DNA of 64,000 bases from Cordylochernes scorpioides. Its lineage: Eukaryota; Arthropoda; Arachnida; Pseudoscorpiones; Chernetidae. Every line of letters begins with the position of its first letter. The first letter of the stretch is position 1. Below are positions 1 to 11,000 of this stretch, piece after piece. The stretch covers positions 41,108,963-41,172,962 of the forward strand of contig CP092874.1 of assembly GCA_030710605.1 (NCBI GenBank). Direction: 5' to 3'. The notes beneath the pieces are model-generated. The model worked only from the letters and a program-made list of their open reading frames with translations. It made no database searches and was not told where the DNA came from. The translations under genes were made by a program, and so were the position numbers.

Positions 1-551
1 CGACCAAAGACAAAGAACTTACTAAAGACACTTACTAAAAGGTTGGATGACTGGTGGAAAAAGCTAGAGAACTGAATCTCATCGATAGACAATACAGTAG
101 AAAGGATTGACCACAGATTGCACCAACTAGAAAGGTCACTCGATACTAAAAATGTAACAGTTTCACAAAATTCGAGCAAAATTAGAGAGCTAGAAGAGCT
201 ACTAGAATACCTAGAGACAAGGAATAGGGAAAGAAACATTATTATTTACTGGATAGAGGGAGAAGAGAACGAGGATTGCCTAGAACGAATACAGAAATTG
301 ATCCATGAAAATATTCTGATCCCTGAGGAAGTAAATATTACAAGATGCCATTACTTACCTAGAAAGAGAGCGGTACCCATCTTGATAGAAATTTCGGAAT
401 ATAACGAAAGACACACTCTTTTAAAAGCTACCTTCAACTTAAGATGGCTCAAACTGTTTCTTTCGAAAGACTATAATGTAAAGACAAGAGAACAGCGGCA
501 CCTACTGAATGCTAAAAGAAAAGAACTCGCCGAAAAAGAAATTAAGGCAAG
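1..551 (+). pseudogene. LINE ORF1-like protein, C-terminal part, broken
   Basis: The frame enters at the window edge and runs through a heptad-rich coiled coil (LERSLDTKN, ISELEELLEYLE-like) into a domain with RNIIIYWIEG, CHYLPRKRAVPILIEI and TREQRHLLNAKRKEL. This layout is the single-strand nucleic-acid-binding ORF1 protein of L1-like LINEs, which coats the retrotransposon RNA. A TGA at 73-75 interrupts the frame where a Trp codon is likely. No good ATG lies in the window, so the 5' end is missing. The coding end is cut at a TA dinucleotide by the mariner at 554-1823. Without the mariner the frame would read about four more residues into 1826 onward and stop. Clade is inferred from motif layout only. 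Confidence 0.6.
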
Positions 552-553
552 TA

Positions 554-1823
554 CAAATAAGTTTTGAGGGATTTGCAAAAGAAGCCACAACAAATATTAT
601 ATAAATAGCATCGGACCTTGTGAGGTTTCATGTTAAGGCTTCATCAATTCCCCAAAAAAATCAGAAGGAGTCTTTTCACTCAAGTGTAAGGAACATTTTT
701 TTTTGGTGCTCTAATCATGTCAACCTTTGTGCCAACAAAACACAATTTGCGGGAAGCGTTGCTTTTTGTTTTAATTTGAAGAAAAGTGCAGCTGATGGAC
801 ATCGATTGCTGTGTGAGGCATATGGCGAAGATGCTCTATCAATAAAAGCATGTGAGTACTGGTTTCAGCATTTCAAAAGTGGCGATTTTGACACCAGAGA
901 CAAAGAACGCGGAGGGAGGCCAATAAAGTTCGAAGACGCTGAGTTGGAGGCTTTATTGGACGAAGATTCAGGCCAAACTCAAGAGGAGCTCGCTGAAACC
1001 TTGGGAGTGACTCAACAAGCAATATCGAACCGTCTCAAGGTCATGGGTATGGTGCAAAAACAAGGAAATTGGGTTCCATATGAACTCAAGCCAGGAAACA
1101 TCGAGCGCCGTATTTGCATGTGCGAACTACTGCTCAAAAGACAAAATCGGAAGGTTTTTTTGCATCGAATTGTGACAGGGAACGAAAAGTGGATTCACTA
1201 CGACAACCCAAAGCGCAGAAAATCGTGGGGTAAGCCCGGTCATGCATCAACTTCAACGGCCAAACCGAATATTCATGGCAAGAAGCTAATGCTGTGCATC
1301 TGGTGGGATCAGCTCGGAGTGATCTACTATGAGCTACTTCAGCCTAACGAAACTATTACTGGAGAACGTTACCAACAACAATTGATGCGATTAAGCCGAG
1401 CATTGAAGATCAAACGCCCACTATATGCCAAAAGACATGACAAGGTGATCTATCAGCACGACAACGCTCGGCCACATGTTGCAAAAGTTGTCAAGGAGAC
1501 TTTGGAGGCGCTTCAATGGGATGTCCTACCCCACCCGCCGTATTCACCAGATATTGCTCCTTCAGACTACCACATGTTCCGTTCGATGACACATGGCCTG
1601 GCCGAGCAGCACTTTACTTCTTACGAAGAGGCGAAAAATTGGGTCGATGTTTGGATCGCCTCAAAAGACGAGGAATCTTTTCGACACGGAATCCGTATGC
1701 TGCCTGAAAGATGGGAAAAAGTCGTAGCTAAAGATGGACAATACTTTGAATGAAATATATTGTACTGATTTCTCTGAATAAAGCTTCGAATTTATAAAAA
1801 AAAAATCCCTCAAAACTTATTTG
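554..1823 (+). mobile_element. mariner transposon (DD34D)
   Basis: Perfect 17-bp terminal inverted repeats (left 554-570 ending TTTTGAGGG, right 1807-1823 starting CCCTCAAAA) are flanked by a duplicated TA (552-553 and 1824-1825), the standard mariner target. The 1270-bp length is usual for a complete mariner. It sits inside the ORF1 tail of a LINE remnant, so it is younger than that remnant. A polyadenylation-type AATAAA lies just after the transposase stop. Confidence 0.93.
717..1753 (+). pseudogene. mariner transposase with one frameshift and a mutated catalytic residue
   Basis: The product would cut and paste the mariner as a DDE/D transposase. The natural start is the ATG at 717 (MSTFVPTKHN); a one-base loss in the T run near 763-768 shifts the frame, and the body continues in the frame ending at 1753. 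The N-terminal helix-turn-helix region (FNLKKSAADGHRLLCEAYGE, TQEELAETLGVTQQAISNRL), the linker WVPYEL and the catalytic core are present. The first catalytic position reads TGNEKWI where the family has TGDEKWI, so Asp is replaced by Asn. The second (HDNARPHVA) and third (APSDYHMF) are intact with 34 residues between them. The C-terminus RMLPERWEKVVAKDGQYF is normal. Both the frameshift and the Asn should inactivate it. Confidence 0.93.
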
Positions 1824-1837
1824 TACGCCTAATATTT

Positions 1838-2379
1838 AGGCTTCTCAAAAACCCTGTCCGCAATACTGAATGCTATTGGATTCTCATGGCAAAATTATTG
1901 CTCAGATCCTAACATTCTTCGAAAAGAAATATAAGGAATTATTAAGATTTCACTGGAACAATCCATACAATCCGACCACGCGAGAATAGACAACTCGAAG
2001 CTCTACCTCCACTACGAGTTTTTTCACAAATCATTTGTTCCGGAAAATTATCTACTCGCTGATCTTCCACTGTCATTTAAACGCTTATCAGCACAATTAA
2101 GAATTCTTTTCGTCTTCTACAGAGAAAATTATATAAAAAACCTAAAATCAGAAAATATATATTGTGCACTATGTAAAAGCATAACCAAGGCAGAACACTA
2201 CATGTTGGAATGTTCGTTTCTTGATTTAGAAAGACTTGCTTCTCCCGGGAATTGCTCAGGCACGCCCCTCATTATATTATTTAATATCCAACCTGTCAGA
2301 TAATAGGTCATTCACATTAAATGTATATAAATTTTACCTGAAGGCTTTGAGAATCAAAGAAATGTCTACATATAATTAA
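1838..2379 (+). pseudogene. LINE ORF2 C-terminal fragment
   Basis: Translation gives GFSKTLSAILNAIGFSW, then NSKLYLHYEFFHKSF, LPLSFKRLSAQLRIL and CALCKSITKAEHYMLEC, ending SFTLNVYKFYLKALRI. This is the characteristic C-terminal region of many LINE reverse transcriptases, including the terminal CCHC-like zinc knuckle. The frame has a TAA near 1940 and a shift near 2265. No endonuclease or RT domain precedes it: the ORF1 tail ends within a few bases, so about 3 kb of a normal element is missing. An AATAAA at about 2468 and the AT-rich tail to about 2500 look like its 3' UTR. Confidence 0.65.
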
Positions 2380-2499
2380 CTGGATCTTTCTAAAATTTCT
2401 TTTTTTTTTACTTATTCAATACCCCTTTTTATATAATGGAGAATCTGTGTGAGACCAGAGAGTATCAATAAAGACTTTGTGTGGGTGTATTTATCTAGC

Positions 2500-2870
2500 G
2501 TATATATAATTATAAATAATAAATATATTATTTTAAAATGATACCCAAAAAAATGAAAATAAACATATTTTCAAAATTCGTTATTCATATTTGCTTCTTA
2601 CATTAAAAAAAAAAGGCAATAAACATATTTTAGACTTTATATAAGTTTGTTTAACACAACATGCGTGGCACTGTTGGGAATTCAGTTGAGAATTTTTTCC
2701 TAGCAATTATTGGAAACATTCTTGTTAAGATGTTATTCAGGTATTGTGCATAGTAGTGTCCATTGATGATATGCAGTTCTGTGATGTTTTGAAATTTTAT
2801 AATAAATTTCCAGTGATTATCGTGTGGTTAGTAATAAAAGGCTGAAGTTTTAGATGGTCTTCTGTATATA
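2500..2870. other. AT-rich spacer without genes
   Basis: AT-rich, with poly-A and poly-T runs. I see no coding potential, tandem repeat or terminal inverted repeat. Confidence 0.5.
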
Positions 2871-3186
2871 GGTTTTACTTTAGAAGAAATTAGACAGAAC
2901 ACGAGTTCCTTAAGTGACTAACGCTACTACCCGGGTTTTACCTCAAGAGAAAATTGACAAAACTCGGGTTCATGGAGCACTTAATGCCCTTATTCAGGTT
3001 TTCCTTGTGAGAAAATAGACAAACTTTGGGTTCGTGAAGTACCGAACGTCATTATTCAGTTTTATCCTCAAGAGAAAATAGTCAGAACCCGGGTGCCTGG
3101 AGTATTAATGCTACTAAGCGGGTTTGCCCCAAGAAAAAAAAAACAGATAGAAACCGGATTCTTGAAGAGACGAGCGCTACTAAATA
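2871..3186. repeat. Minisatellite, about 63-bp unit, five copies
   Basis: Five head-to-tail units begin near 2871, 2934, 2997, 3059 and 3121. Each opens with GGTTTTAC or a close variant, followed by an AGAGAAAAT-type block, ACTCGGGTTC and a CTACT/TATTC end. Units are 62-66 bp and visibly diverged. No reading frame survives across units, so this is non-coding tandem DNA. Confidence 0.85.
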
Positions 3187-3398
3187 GCTCTCATATCCAT
3201 TGATATAAATCTCCGGATATTAATCAAACAAATGCAACAGTTGTCTTGAGATGAATTTATTTATAAAGATAAAGGAAAATTTAATCTCCAGAAAACTGTA
3301 GCATATTAAAAAATAAATAGCTTTTTCATAAATTAAAAGAAAAATAAACGTTGAAATGTGTTTTATTATTTTTATTAAGTTAACCAATGTATTATTCA

Positions 3399-3446
3399 GT
3401 GTGTGTGTGTGTGTGTGTGTTGTGTGTGTGTGTGTGTGTGTGTGTG
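3399..3446. repeat. (TG)n microsatellite
   Basis: About 48 bp of TG dinucleotides with one phase slip. It abuts the 3' end of the minus-strand LINE at 3447-7045, and a second (TG)n tract lies at its other end. Confidence 0.95.
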
Positions 3447-3625
3447 ACAATTGACAATTGAAAATAGTTTATTGTCCTCTAGACAATGTTACATCTCAAA
3501 GAGAAAGAGAGAAGAGAGGGGTAAATACAATAGGTTAGCGCTGGCCGCGGTGACGTCTAGTCTTGGGAGTCAATGTAACATCTCAACCAGGAGGGTGAAA
3601 AAGAAATATTTACATTTGACAGTTG

Positions 3626-4851
3626 TCAGGAATCAAGGCATCGCCGCCTAAGTCTGGCCAAATCGGAGCTAACATCGGGATGGTTGCCCCGAGCCGGTTC
3701 TATGGCCGCGCTGAGGAACTCAGCGAGGACTCCCCTCATCGCAGGTGTCAGTCTCGCCATGAGGGACTCTCTTTCATCGATGAAGAGAATGGCATCCTTG
3801 AGGTCATTCGGTTGGATCCCTGATTGATATAAGGGCCTTAGGCAGGTTAAGTGCTTCAGTTTCTTGAGGATTTCAATAACCATACACTCCTCCCTCATGA
3901 TCGGCGTCATCTCCTCCTCGTCGGGAGCAGGTGGTATCGGCCCGGCAGGCTGAGGCGCAGGCAGTGGGAGTGTTGAAATCACTGCGGCTGGTGAGGATGC
4001 AGAGGTCTCCTCTGTGGTGATCATGTCGTCATCTGGTGTATGGGTTGCAGGCCCGAGGGTCCCTTGCGCAGGCAGAGGGCCACACGGGGTAGTGAAGTCC
4101 GGCCGGGCGGGAGGCGTCGGCTCAGTCGCCGCCGAGCGAGGGCTCGCGGGGTGCTCGGGTGCAGGGGCTTCTGGTGGAGGGGCAGGAGCCGCCACATGCA
4201 CAGATGAGGCCGGAGGCGCTGGTGTAGTCGGCCGGGGCGCCGTAGAAGGTGGGGAGACAGCTCGGGCATCTGGTTGAGCGCCGGAGAGCCTGATAGCTGG
4301 GCTGGTAGGCGCCGGCGGAGTTGGCGCGGCCGGAGACGGTCCAGGCAGCCCAGGTGCGGTCGATGGTGGAAGGCCGGTGGTAGAGGGCGGTGAGGCTCGT
4401 CTGGAGGTGGTGGACTGCCCATGGAGGAGGGGGCAGCTGGTTCTCCTATGTCCCTGTCCGTGGCATCTTGAGCATTTGATGCCATAGGTGATATAAGCCG
4501 GCCAGGCCTCACCCATGATTTTGATATCGAAGCGGGTGGGCAGCTTCTCGACGGTTATGCCGTCATGGAGGAGGATAAAGGCCTCCCGGCGGCCGTCTGT
4601 AAAGTCGAATTCGCCCACTTTAAGTTGTTTGGGGGCGATGGAGGTCACACGCCCAAAGCGTGCAAGGGCGTCAATCACAACGGCGTCCCGCACGAAGAAG
4701 GGCAGGTTCCCAATTGTGATTCTGGTAGCGCTTCTCCTGAAGGGGAAGGTCCTTAGGAGGGTTCCCTCAACCTCGAGGCCTTCCCGGATTAGTTGTTCCG
4801 CCATGGATCTGCTGGTGAGGCCCACCAGGTACTGGCCGTTCACTTTGGAGA
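3626..4851 (-). pseudogene. LINE ORF1 (gag-like), C-terminal two thirds
   Basis: The protein would bind LINE RNA. From the Gypsy junction it reads FSKVNGQYLVGLTSRSM, an RRM-like stretch (ITIGNLPFF, DALARFGRVTSI, AFILLHDG) and one CCHC zinc knuckle (KCSRCHGQGHRRTSC, spacing C2C4H4C). A long Pro/Ala-rich low-complexity linker and a helical tail (IEILKKLKHLTCLRPL, AILFIDERESLMARL) follow, to the stop at 3626. It has no internal stop. The N-terminal third lies at 6384-6984 beyond the Gypsy insertion. Removing that insertion plus one target duplication joins the two in the same frame, giving about 608 codons. GC content is far above the surroundings. Confidence 0.7.
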
Positions 4852-4855
4852 ATTG

Positions 4856-5160
4856 TGTAGCGGCTCCCAAATATTAACTTTTCCTATTTTCATTATAAGT
4901 TTTAATTTGTCTAATAACTATTCAATTCAAATATTAAAATTATTCATCTTATAAATATATAATGCTTATAAAATAATTATACATCATTCTAAATATAAAT
5001 CATAAATAATATGAAATGTAAATATTTATCTATAATATATCAAGCACATATGTCTAACATTATATAATCTAGAATTGATATTTGACCACACACATATAAA
5101 CAAAAATAACTTCAACATGTAGTATACACCAATTTAACCCTTCTGATAATTTATATAAAT
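4856..5160 (+). repeat. Left LTR of the Gypsy element (3' end deleted)
   Basis: 305 bp that match 6005-6309 base for base by eye. It is fused directly to integrase coding sequence at 5161, so the LTR end and primer binding site are gone. Confidence 0.92.
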
Positions 5161-5982
5161 TCAAAATGGCCTGAAGCCTTTCCGATTTCGGACAAAACTG
5201 CAATAAGCGTAGCAAAAGCTTTTTTTCGCGGTTGGATTTCTAGATACGGAGTTCCAGCAACAATAACTACTGACCAAGGTCGTGAATTTGAATCACATCT
5301 TTTCAAGGATCTCACTTCACTCATTGGCACCAACAGAATACGAACAACGGCATACAACCCTGCAGCAAACGGTCTCGTCGAACGCTTGCATCGTCAAATT
5401 AAAGCTGCAATCATGGCAAGCGGAAATACTATTAATTGGATAGATGCTTTGCCTCTAGTACTGCTAGGCATCAGAACATCCTACAAAGAAGACCTGAAAT
5501 GCACTGCTGCAGAAATGGTTTTCGGGACAACTTTAAATCTTCCAGCTGATTTACTAACCAATTCAGAATTTAAAAACCCCGATCCATCAAATTTTGCCAC
5601 TCAATTAAAGAATTATATGAGTAGAATTCGACCTCAACCAACAAGACAAACAAAGCAAAATAATATTTTTTCTCATAAAGACTTAGACACCTGCTCACAC
5701 GTCTTTGTAAGAAAAGATTTTGTAAAAAGAGCATTATCTCCACCATACGAAGGTCCATTTCCAGTGGTATCAAGATCTTCGAAGACATTTACAGTTAAAA
5801 TCAATGACCAAAACAAAGTCATTTCTGTCAACAGACTAAAGCCTGCATTCATAGAAAACACCCCTCAAAGTTTTCACGATTCTTCAATTCTGCCACCTAT
5901 CCCCGACGGTGCTGAGGAAACAACACCGAAGACAAGTAGCTACACCACTCGCTATGGACGCCACGTACGTTTTCGACTTTAA
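5161..5982 (+). pseudogene. Gypsy integrase, C-terminal half
   Basis: Integrase joins retrotransposon cDNA to the chromosome. The frame is open from the deletion point: KWPEAFPISDKTAISVAKAF, GVPATITTDQGREF (second catalytic Asp) and YNPAANGLVERLHRQIK (catalytic Glu). An LGIRTSYKED / AEMVFGTTL region and a C-terminal domain (HVFVRKDFVKRALSPPYEGP, VNRLKPAFIEN) follow. The zinc-binding HHCC domain and first catalytic Asp are deleted. It ends about 20 bp before the polypurine tract, as usual for Gypsy pol. Confidence 0.9.
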
Positions 5983-6004
5983 GTCTTCACTGGCGGGGGA
6001 GTGA

Positions 6005-6383
6005 TGTAGCGGCTCCCAAATATTAACTTTTCCTATTTTCATTATAAGTTTTAATTTGTCTAATAACTATTCAATTCAAATATTAAAATTATTCATCTTA
6101 TAAATATATAATGCTTATAAAATAATTATACATCATTCTAAATATAAATCATAAATAATATGAAATGTAAATATTTATCTATAATATATCAAGCACATAT
6201 GTCTAACATTATATAATCTAGAATTGATATTTGACCACACACATATAAACAAAAATAACTTCAACATGTAGTATACACCAATTTAACCCTTCTGATAATT
6301 TATATAAATAAATGTAATTAAAAGTTGATTTTACAATAAATAATTTGTTATCTGACTCCGCCTAGAATTCCATGCCACCCACA
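6005..6383 (+). repeat. Right LTR of the Gypsy element
   Basis: 379 bp starting TGTAGCGG and ending CCACA, directly after the polypurine tract and directly before the ATTG target duplication. Its first 305 bp equal the left LTR. Confidence 0.92.
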
Positions 6384-6984
6384 ATTGAATGATGTTTTTT
6401 GTTCCTCCAACAATACCTCCAATAGCCCTGAGGTATTGGTAAGTCTCGTAGCCAGGGCAGTACTCCAAGAAGAAGCACTGCTCCTCGGTACAGGTCGCCT
6501 GGCGAGCCCTGGCCTCCGCGATGTGCGTCCTCGTGGTCCTGATCTCCTGGACTCGAGGAATGAGTGCAGGCGAGGATCTTTGTCGCCTGGCTGCCGTTCC
6601 AGCACTGTTGGGCTGTGCGGTCGTGACGCGCGGTGCTGCTGTGTCGCGGCGTTTTCTTTTATTTTGAACGATGGTATAATCGTCTTCAGTTACAGGATTT
6701 TGATCCATAGGTAAGGTTTTCCGTTTCTGTTGACCTAGAATTACGCAAGAAGAAGGCAACGCAGTTGCAGAATCGCGCGTAGTGGCGGAATTTGCATGTC
6801 TTTCGCCAGTAGGCAAATTTGCATAACTGGCCATTTCTTGCATTTCTTCCGAGTTTTGTAATTGGAAATAGTTTTCCGCAGATAACTCTGCTGAGGTTTG
6901 TGGTATCAGGCCGTACCTTGCAGGTAATTCATCGGCGTTGAATGGGCTATCCGCCCATACCAAATTTGTCGCTTCCAGCGACAA
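6384..6984 (-). pseudogene. LINE ORF1 (gag-like), N-terminal third
   Basis: This is the upstream part of the ORF1 whose remainder is at 3626-4851. It reads from about 6984 through LVWADSPFNADELPARYG, a polar low-complexity region with basic tracts (NKRKRRD, ARRQRS), then CTEEQCFFLEYCPGYETYQYL and AIGGIVGGTKNIIQ, where the Gypsy LTR cuts it. No ATG is found near the start: the open frame begins at a TTG and the first in-frame ATG lies about 48 codons in. The start may therefore be lost, non-AUG, or further upstream. Frame continuity across the insertion is the main reason for joining the two parts. Confidence 0.65.
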
Positions 6985-7045
6985 TTTTCCGCTTTTTAAA
7001 GGCGAAAACGGCGGAGCTCGAAAAAGCGCGGCCGCACGCCCGAGT

Positions 7046-7496
7046 GTGTGTGTGTTATCGTACTTATAGTTTTAAATAGATTTTAGATAAAATGGTTAAA
7101 GGAGAGATTTAAAAAAAACTTGGAACACACAATAAGCAATATAAGTTTTTTCTCCATCACATTTAGGATAAGCTCTTAAAAGAACGACTTTTCTCGAATG
7201 CTAGTTTTTTTTCTTTTCGTTTCAATAATAATATAATGATGGTAAATTTTTTTACAAGTTTTTTTAAAATATTAATAGGTATTGTAATGGGTAAAAAGGA
7301 AACAATTGTATTTAGGTTTATATAACGACATCTGGAGAAGATGTATTAATTAATTATTCAATTCAATTGTTTTTTTCTCTATTTTTTTAACCCTAAATAT
7401 ACATTTGGGAATTGTATTCTCTATTGATAAAATAACAAAAGCTATTCTTTTTGTGTTCAATTATTATCACTAACTATTATAATTAGTATATTTATA
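7046..7496. other. (TG)n followed by AT-rich spacer
   Basis: A short TG run at about 7046-7059 borders the LINE 5' end. The rest is AT-rich DNA without recognisable genes. Confidence 0.5.
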
Positions 7497-7649
7497 TCTA
7501 TATATATATAAATGAATGTTTGTATGTTTGTTTGTTTGTTTGTATGTCCGGTATACAAATTCGCAGTAGTTCACTAATTCAAACCAAAATTTCCATACAT
7601 AGGTAAAAAAAATACGGGGAAGACGATAGGCTATTTTAAAAAATATATA

Positions 7650-8049
7650 CAGGGTGATCCAAAAGTCCCGCACAACTTTAAAAATTAATAACTCCGCGAA
7701 TATTTGCGCTAGAGCAATGCGGTAAACACCATTGTGTTCAGGATGCAATGGGATTTTTTATGGCAAATAATGAAAAATTCGAAATTGATTTTAGTTAAAA
7801 TTCTATTCGCTAGATGGCGCTCTACCAGAATCAGATATTCAGCGGCTAAATTGTTTGATAAATTGAAAAATATAACTGATCGACACGTATTTTTTCTTTT
7901 TGAATACCAGGAAAGAACCCTAATAATATCAAATGATAAATTAATAAAACACCATTTCGCCAAAAGTTTGAAGAAATGGTTAACGATTTTTAAATACAAT
8001 CTGAGATATGTAAAATAGGTATATGCAAATTTAAACATGTAGCAAAAAA
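7650..8049. repeat. Left 400-bp terminal inverted repeat
   Basis: It matches the reverse complement of 14115-14514 across its whole length with scattered differences. It contains AGATGGCGCTCTACCAG, a block resembling one in the ribozyme repeats further along. Open frames here are not coding. Confidence 0.9.
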
Positions 8050-8059
8050 AAAAAAGCTA

Positions 8060-11000
8060 TTTTAGATGCGGTTTGCTGGAATCCTCTCAGCTTTTTAAAT
8101 TTTGAAAATAATAATTTTCTATTTTTTTAATTCAACTTTCTCTCAGTATCGATTATATTTATTTTATTTCATTTAAAAAATATTTATCTATCTCTGATGA
8201 TTTATTTTACTCTGGAATGCCGTTGTTGTTTTTGTCGTGTCCAATAAAGAGCCTCAGATTGTCCATGCATCTCTCTATCACTGCAGCAGCAGCATTGTCC
8301 ACTATCTTGGGTGTGTAAAGCAGCTGCTCTGGGTCTATGTCAATTTTCTGCAAGGCTGCGGGCATGAGAATATGTGGGTAGGTGTTAGTTCCACACCAGG
8401 ACAGTTGTTGCATGTTCTATAGGTTCTTGTGCCATCTGGATGTATTGTCATCCTTTATAATGTTTTGTTCTAAATCTTGTTATAGTTTTGTCATTTTTCT
8501 CTCGGAGTTTATTTCACATTTTGATCTTTTCTTATTTTTTGTTTAATTATCTTGTATTTTGCAAAAGCATTAGCGTCAAATAATGACATTTGTTCTTTCC
8601 TTTGGCTAAACTTTCTGGCTTCTTTTGCAAATTCAACTGCCATTTCATTACCCCCCGATCCAAACACTGGCAGGAATCCATTGTAGAATGCAGTTATTCT
8701 CCAATGATATCAGTTGAGTAAGTAACGAGTGTATTTTCTGTGTGATTATAGTATTGCCCTTCTGAATTGCTTCTAGATCGGATATGAAGTCGTTGTACGG
8801 TATATTATAATTCCTTCTGCTTGATGCAGGGATGGTTGGTTCAGGCATACATCAAGAGCTTTCCAGATAGCTGTCAGTTCACAAGTGAAGTTTGACGAAA
8901 TCTTTCTTGCTCCTTCTTTGATTTTGATGTATGTTCCATCTTGCAGTATTATGTTAATTCCAGCCCCTCCATTACTTATGGTAAGGTGTGATGATCCATC
9001 TGTATATGCTGTTAAATAATTTATCTGATCGCATAAACCAATTGTGTCAAGTCCTTTCTTTTAAGTAGGTTTTTGTTCTCTTTTTTTTATTGCAGGGTCA
9101 TTCAGGTTAAGATTGATGATTACATTTGATGGCAATGGGGTAGGAAATATTGGTTATTCTCGATTTTGAAATTCATTATGTTTCATTTTTATGCTCTTTC
9201 TAATATTGTTGTTGTACTGAAGTGTTGAAGATCTTTTGAGCCTTTCTTTTTGTGTCCAGTTTAAATAGGTTCTATGGGATATGTGTTCAGTTTCTTTAGT
9301 TTTTAAGCTATTGGTGAATTTTATTGTTTTTAATTGTCTTCTGCTTTCAAGTAGGTCTAGACCACATTCTCTCTGAATTTTCTAATTGTTGGTATTTGAA
9401 ATAGAACCAGTGATTAATTTGGCCGCTTTTGCTTGAACACTGTCTAGTCTTCATTTTAGTGATGAACTTGAGGGAGCCCAAACAGGTGTTGCATATTCCA
9501 TTATTGGCCTTATTAAGGTGATATATGTTGTCCTGAAAATTTTGGGTTTTGCTCCCCAATTTGTTCCACATAGCCTTCTCAGAATGTTTAGGTTTCTGGT
9601 AGCTCTATTTGAGGTGCTAATTATGTGTTCTGTAAATCGCAATTCCTCATCTAGTATCACACCTAGGTAATTTGCAGATCAAATTTTATCAATTATATGA
9701 TTGTTTATGCTTATTTTGGAGTTGAATTCATGCCTTTTTTTCCTGTCAGTGAAGTAGACCTATAGGTTTGTGTTTATTGGGTTTATTGTCATTTTGAGTT
9801 TCATTGCCCACTTCTCCAGTCCTCTCATTAATGTGTTCAGTATTTTTCTGATATTTCTGCACTGCTACTTGTGTGCCATATGGCTATATAATCTGCATAA
9901 CAGGCAACTTTTGTGTCTTCAGTGAGGATGGATGTTGTTAAGGTTGTGTCGTAATTAGATGTACAACAACTCAAACTTGACCATGACTCTTTTTTTAGCT
10001 CTTATTCTTTTCGTTTGGCCAACAACAAATGTCCAATTTATATACACCTATATGTTTTACATAATGAGGCTTTAAATAATACAAATAATATTCATCTATT
10101 TACATAAACAACAGTAAATATATAGCGAGAAGAGTAGAGGACTGAGCACAGATCCCTGAGGTACACCAGCCCATGTTCTTCAGTCCTTGGAAAATGTTCC
10201 ATTGACCCGAAACTTTATCCTTCTTCCCCTTAAGAAGTCTGCAATCCAGATTATGGTTTTTCCTCTTACTCCGATGTTGTGCAGCCTTTCAAATAATTTC
10301 TACACTCGATAAAAAGCTGAGGTCTTATCCAGGAATACGGCCGTTGTCTTCTTTGGCGGATTTTCCTAGAAATCTATTATTGATTGACAGAATTAGAACA
10401 GTTTATCAGTTGTACAGTGTCTGGATCTTTAGGCAGTTTGGTAGAAGTTTATTTTATTATTGTTAGTGAACCAGACTATGAGCCTAGAGTGGATAATTCA
10501 TTCTGTTATTTTACAAAGTATGCTGGTGAGATCAATTGGCCGATAATTCTTGTATTCCTTGGCATCTTTGTTTGGTTTCAGTATTGGCACTATAATTGAT
10601 ATCTTCCAATTCTTTGGTAGTTTACCAGTTTGCCATGAAATGTTCAGCATTTGTAGGAGTTGATTTTTAGCTTTGTCTCCGAAATGTTCAATCATTTAAC
10701 CAAAAATTAGATTATCTCCTGGTGACCTCTTGGATTTAACTTTTCTATTGATGAGTTTAGCTCATTCAGTGTGAAGTCTCTCGAGTAAATATCTTGTTGA
10801 TGGTAATTCCTTGCTTGTTTAACTAACCTGTTTATATTATTTTTTAGAGTCCTGCCTTCATTTGTATAGCTGAGTCTGGAAGTGCTTGAAAAATATTCAG
10901 CAATTATTTCAGCCATCTGTTTGTTTGTTCTCGCTATTCATATCGGTTACAGTATTGGAGGATCAGTGTTGGTTTTGATTGTTTTATAACACTAATTATA

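Larger units (their letters stand above)
4856..6383 (+). mobile_element. Gypsy LTR retrotransposon with large internal deletion
   Basis: The element starts TGTAGCGG, ends CCACCCACA and is flanked by ATTG at 4852-4855 and 6384-6387, a 4-bp duplication usual for Gypsy. Between a truncated left LTR and a full right LTR only the end of the integrase gene remains. The deletion removed the last ~74 bp of the left LTR, the primer binding site, gag, protease, RT, RNase H and the first part of integrase. The purine-rich GGCGGGGGAGTGA just before 6005 is the polypurine tract. The overlapping LTR parts look identical, so insertion is recent. Confidence 0.9.
3447..7045 (-). mobile_element. ORF1-only LINE derivative between (TG)n tracts, split by a Gypsy insertion
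   Basis: On the minus strand a GC-rich leader (about 7045-6985) leads into a long ORF1 (6984 to 3626, interrupted). A 3' UTR with AATAAA at about 3466 follows, then the repeat TCAATTGTCAATTG and a (CA)n run. No endonuclease or RT frame follows ORF1, so the copy lacks ORF2. A TG run (CA on the element strand) also touches its 5' side at about 7046-7059. Such flanks fit insertion into a (CA)n microsatellite, as known for some Tx1-clade LINEs. Clade assignment is inference from the ORF1 layout. Confidence 0.6.

Noticed and set aside
3220-3450. His/Thr repeat protein on the minus strand
   Set aside because: It is the (TG)n microsatellite translated; the rest is AT-rich non-coding.
4014-4512. GC-rich frames opposite or overlapping the Pro/Ala-rich linker of the LINE ORF1
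   Set aside because: Shadow frames of a biased-composition coding strand; no start, domain or family support.
7709-8038. Frames on both strands inside the long inverted repeat
   Set aside because: They lie wholly within a transposon terminal repeat and are not conserved in the opposite arm.
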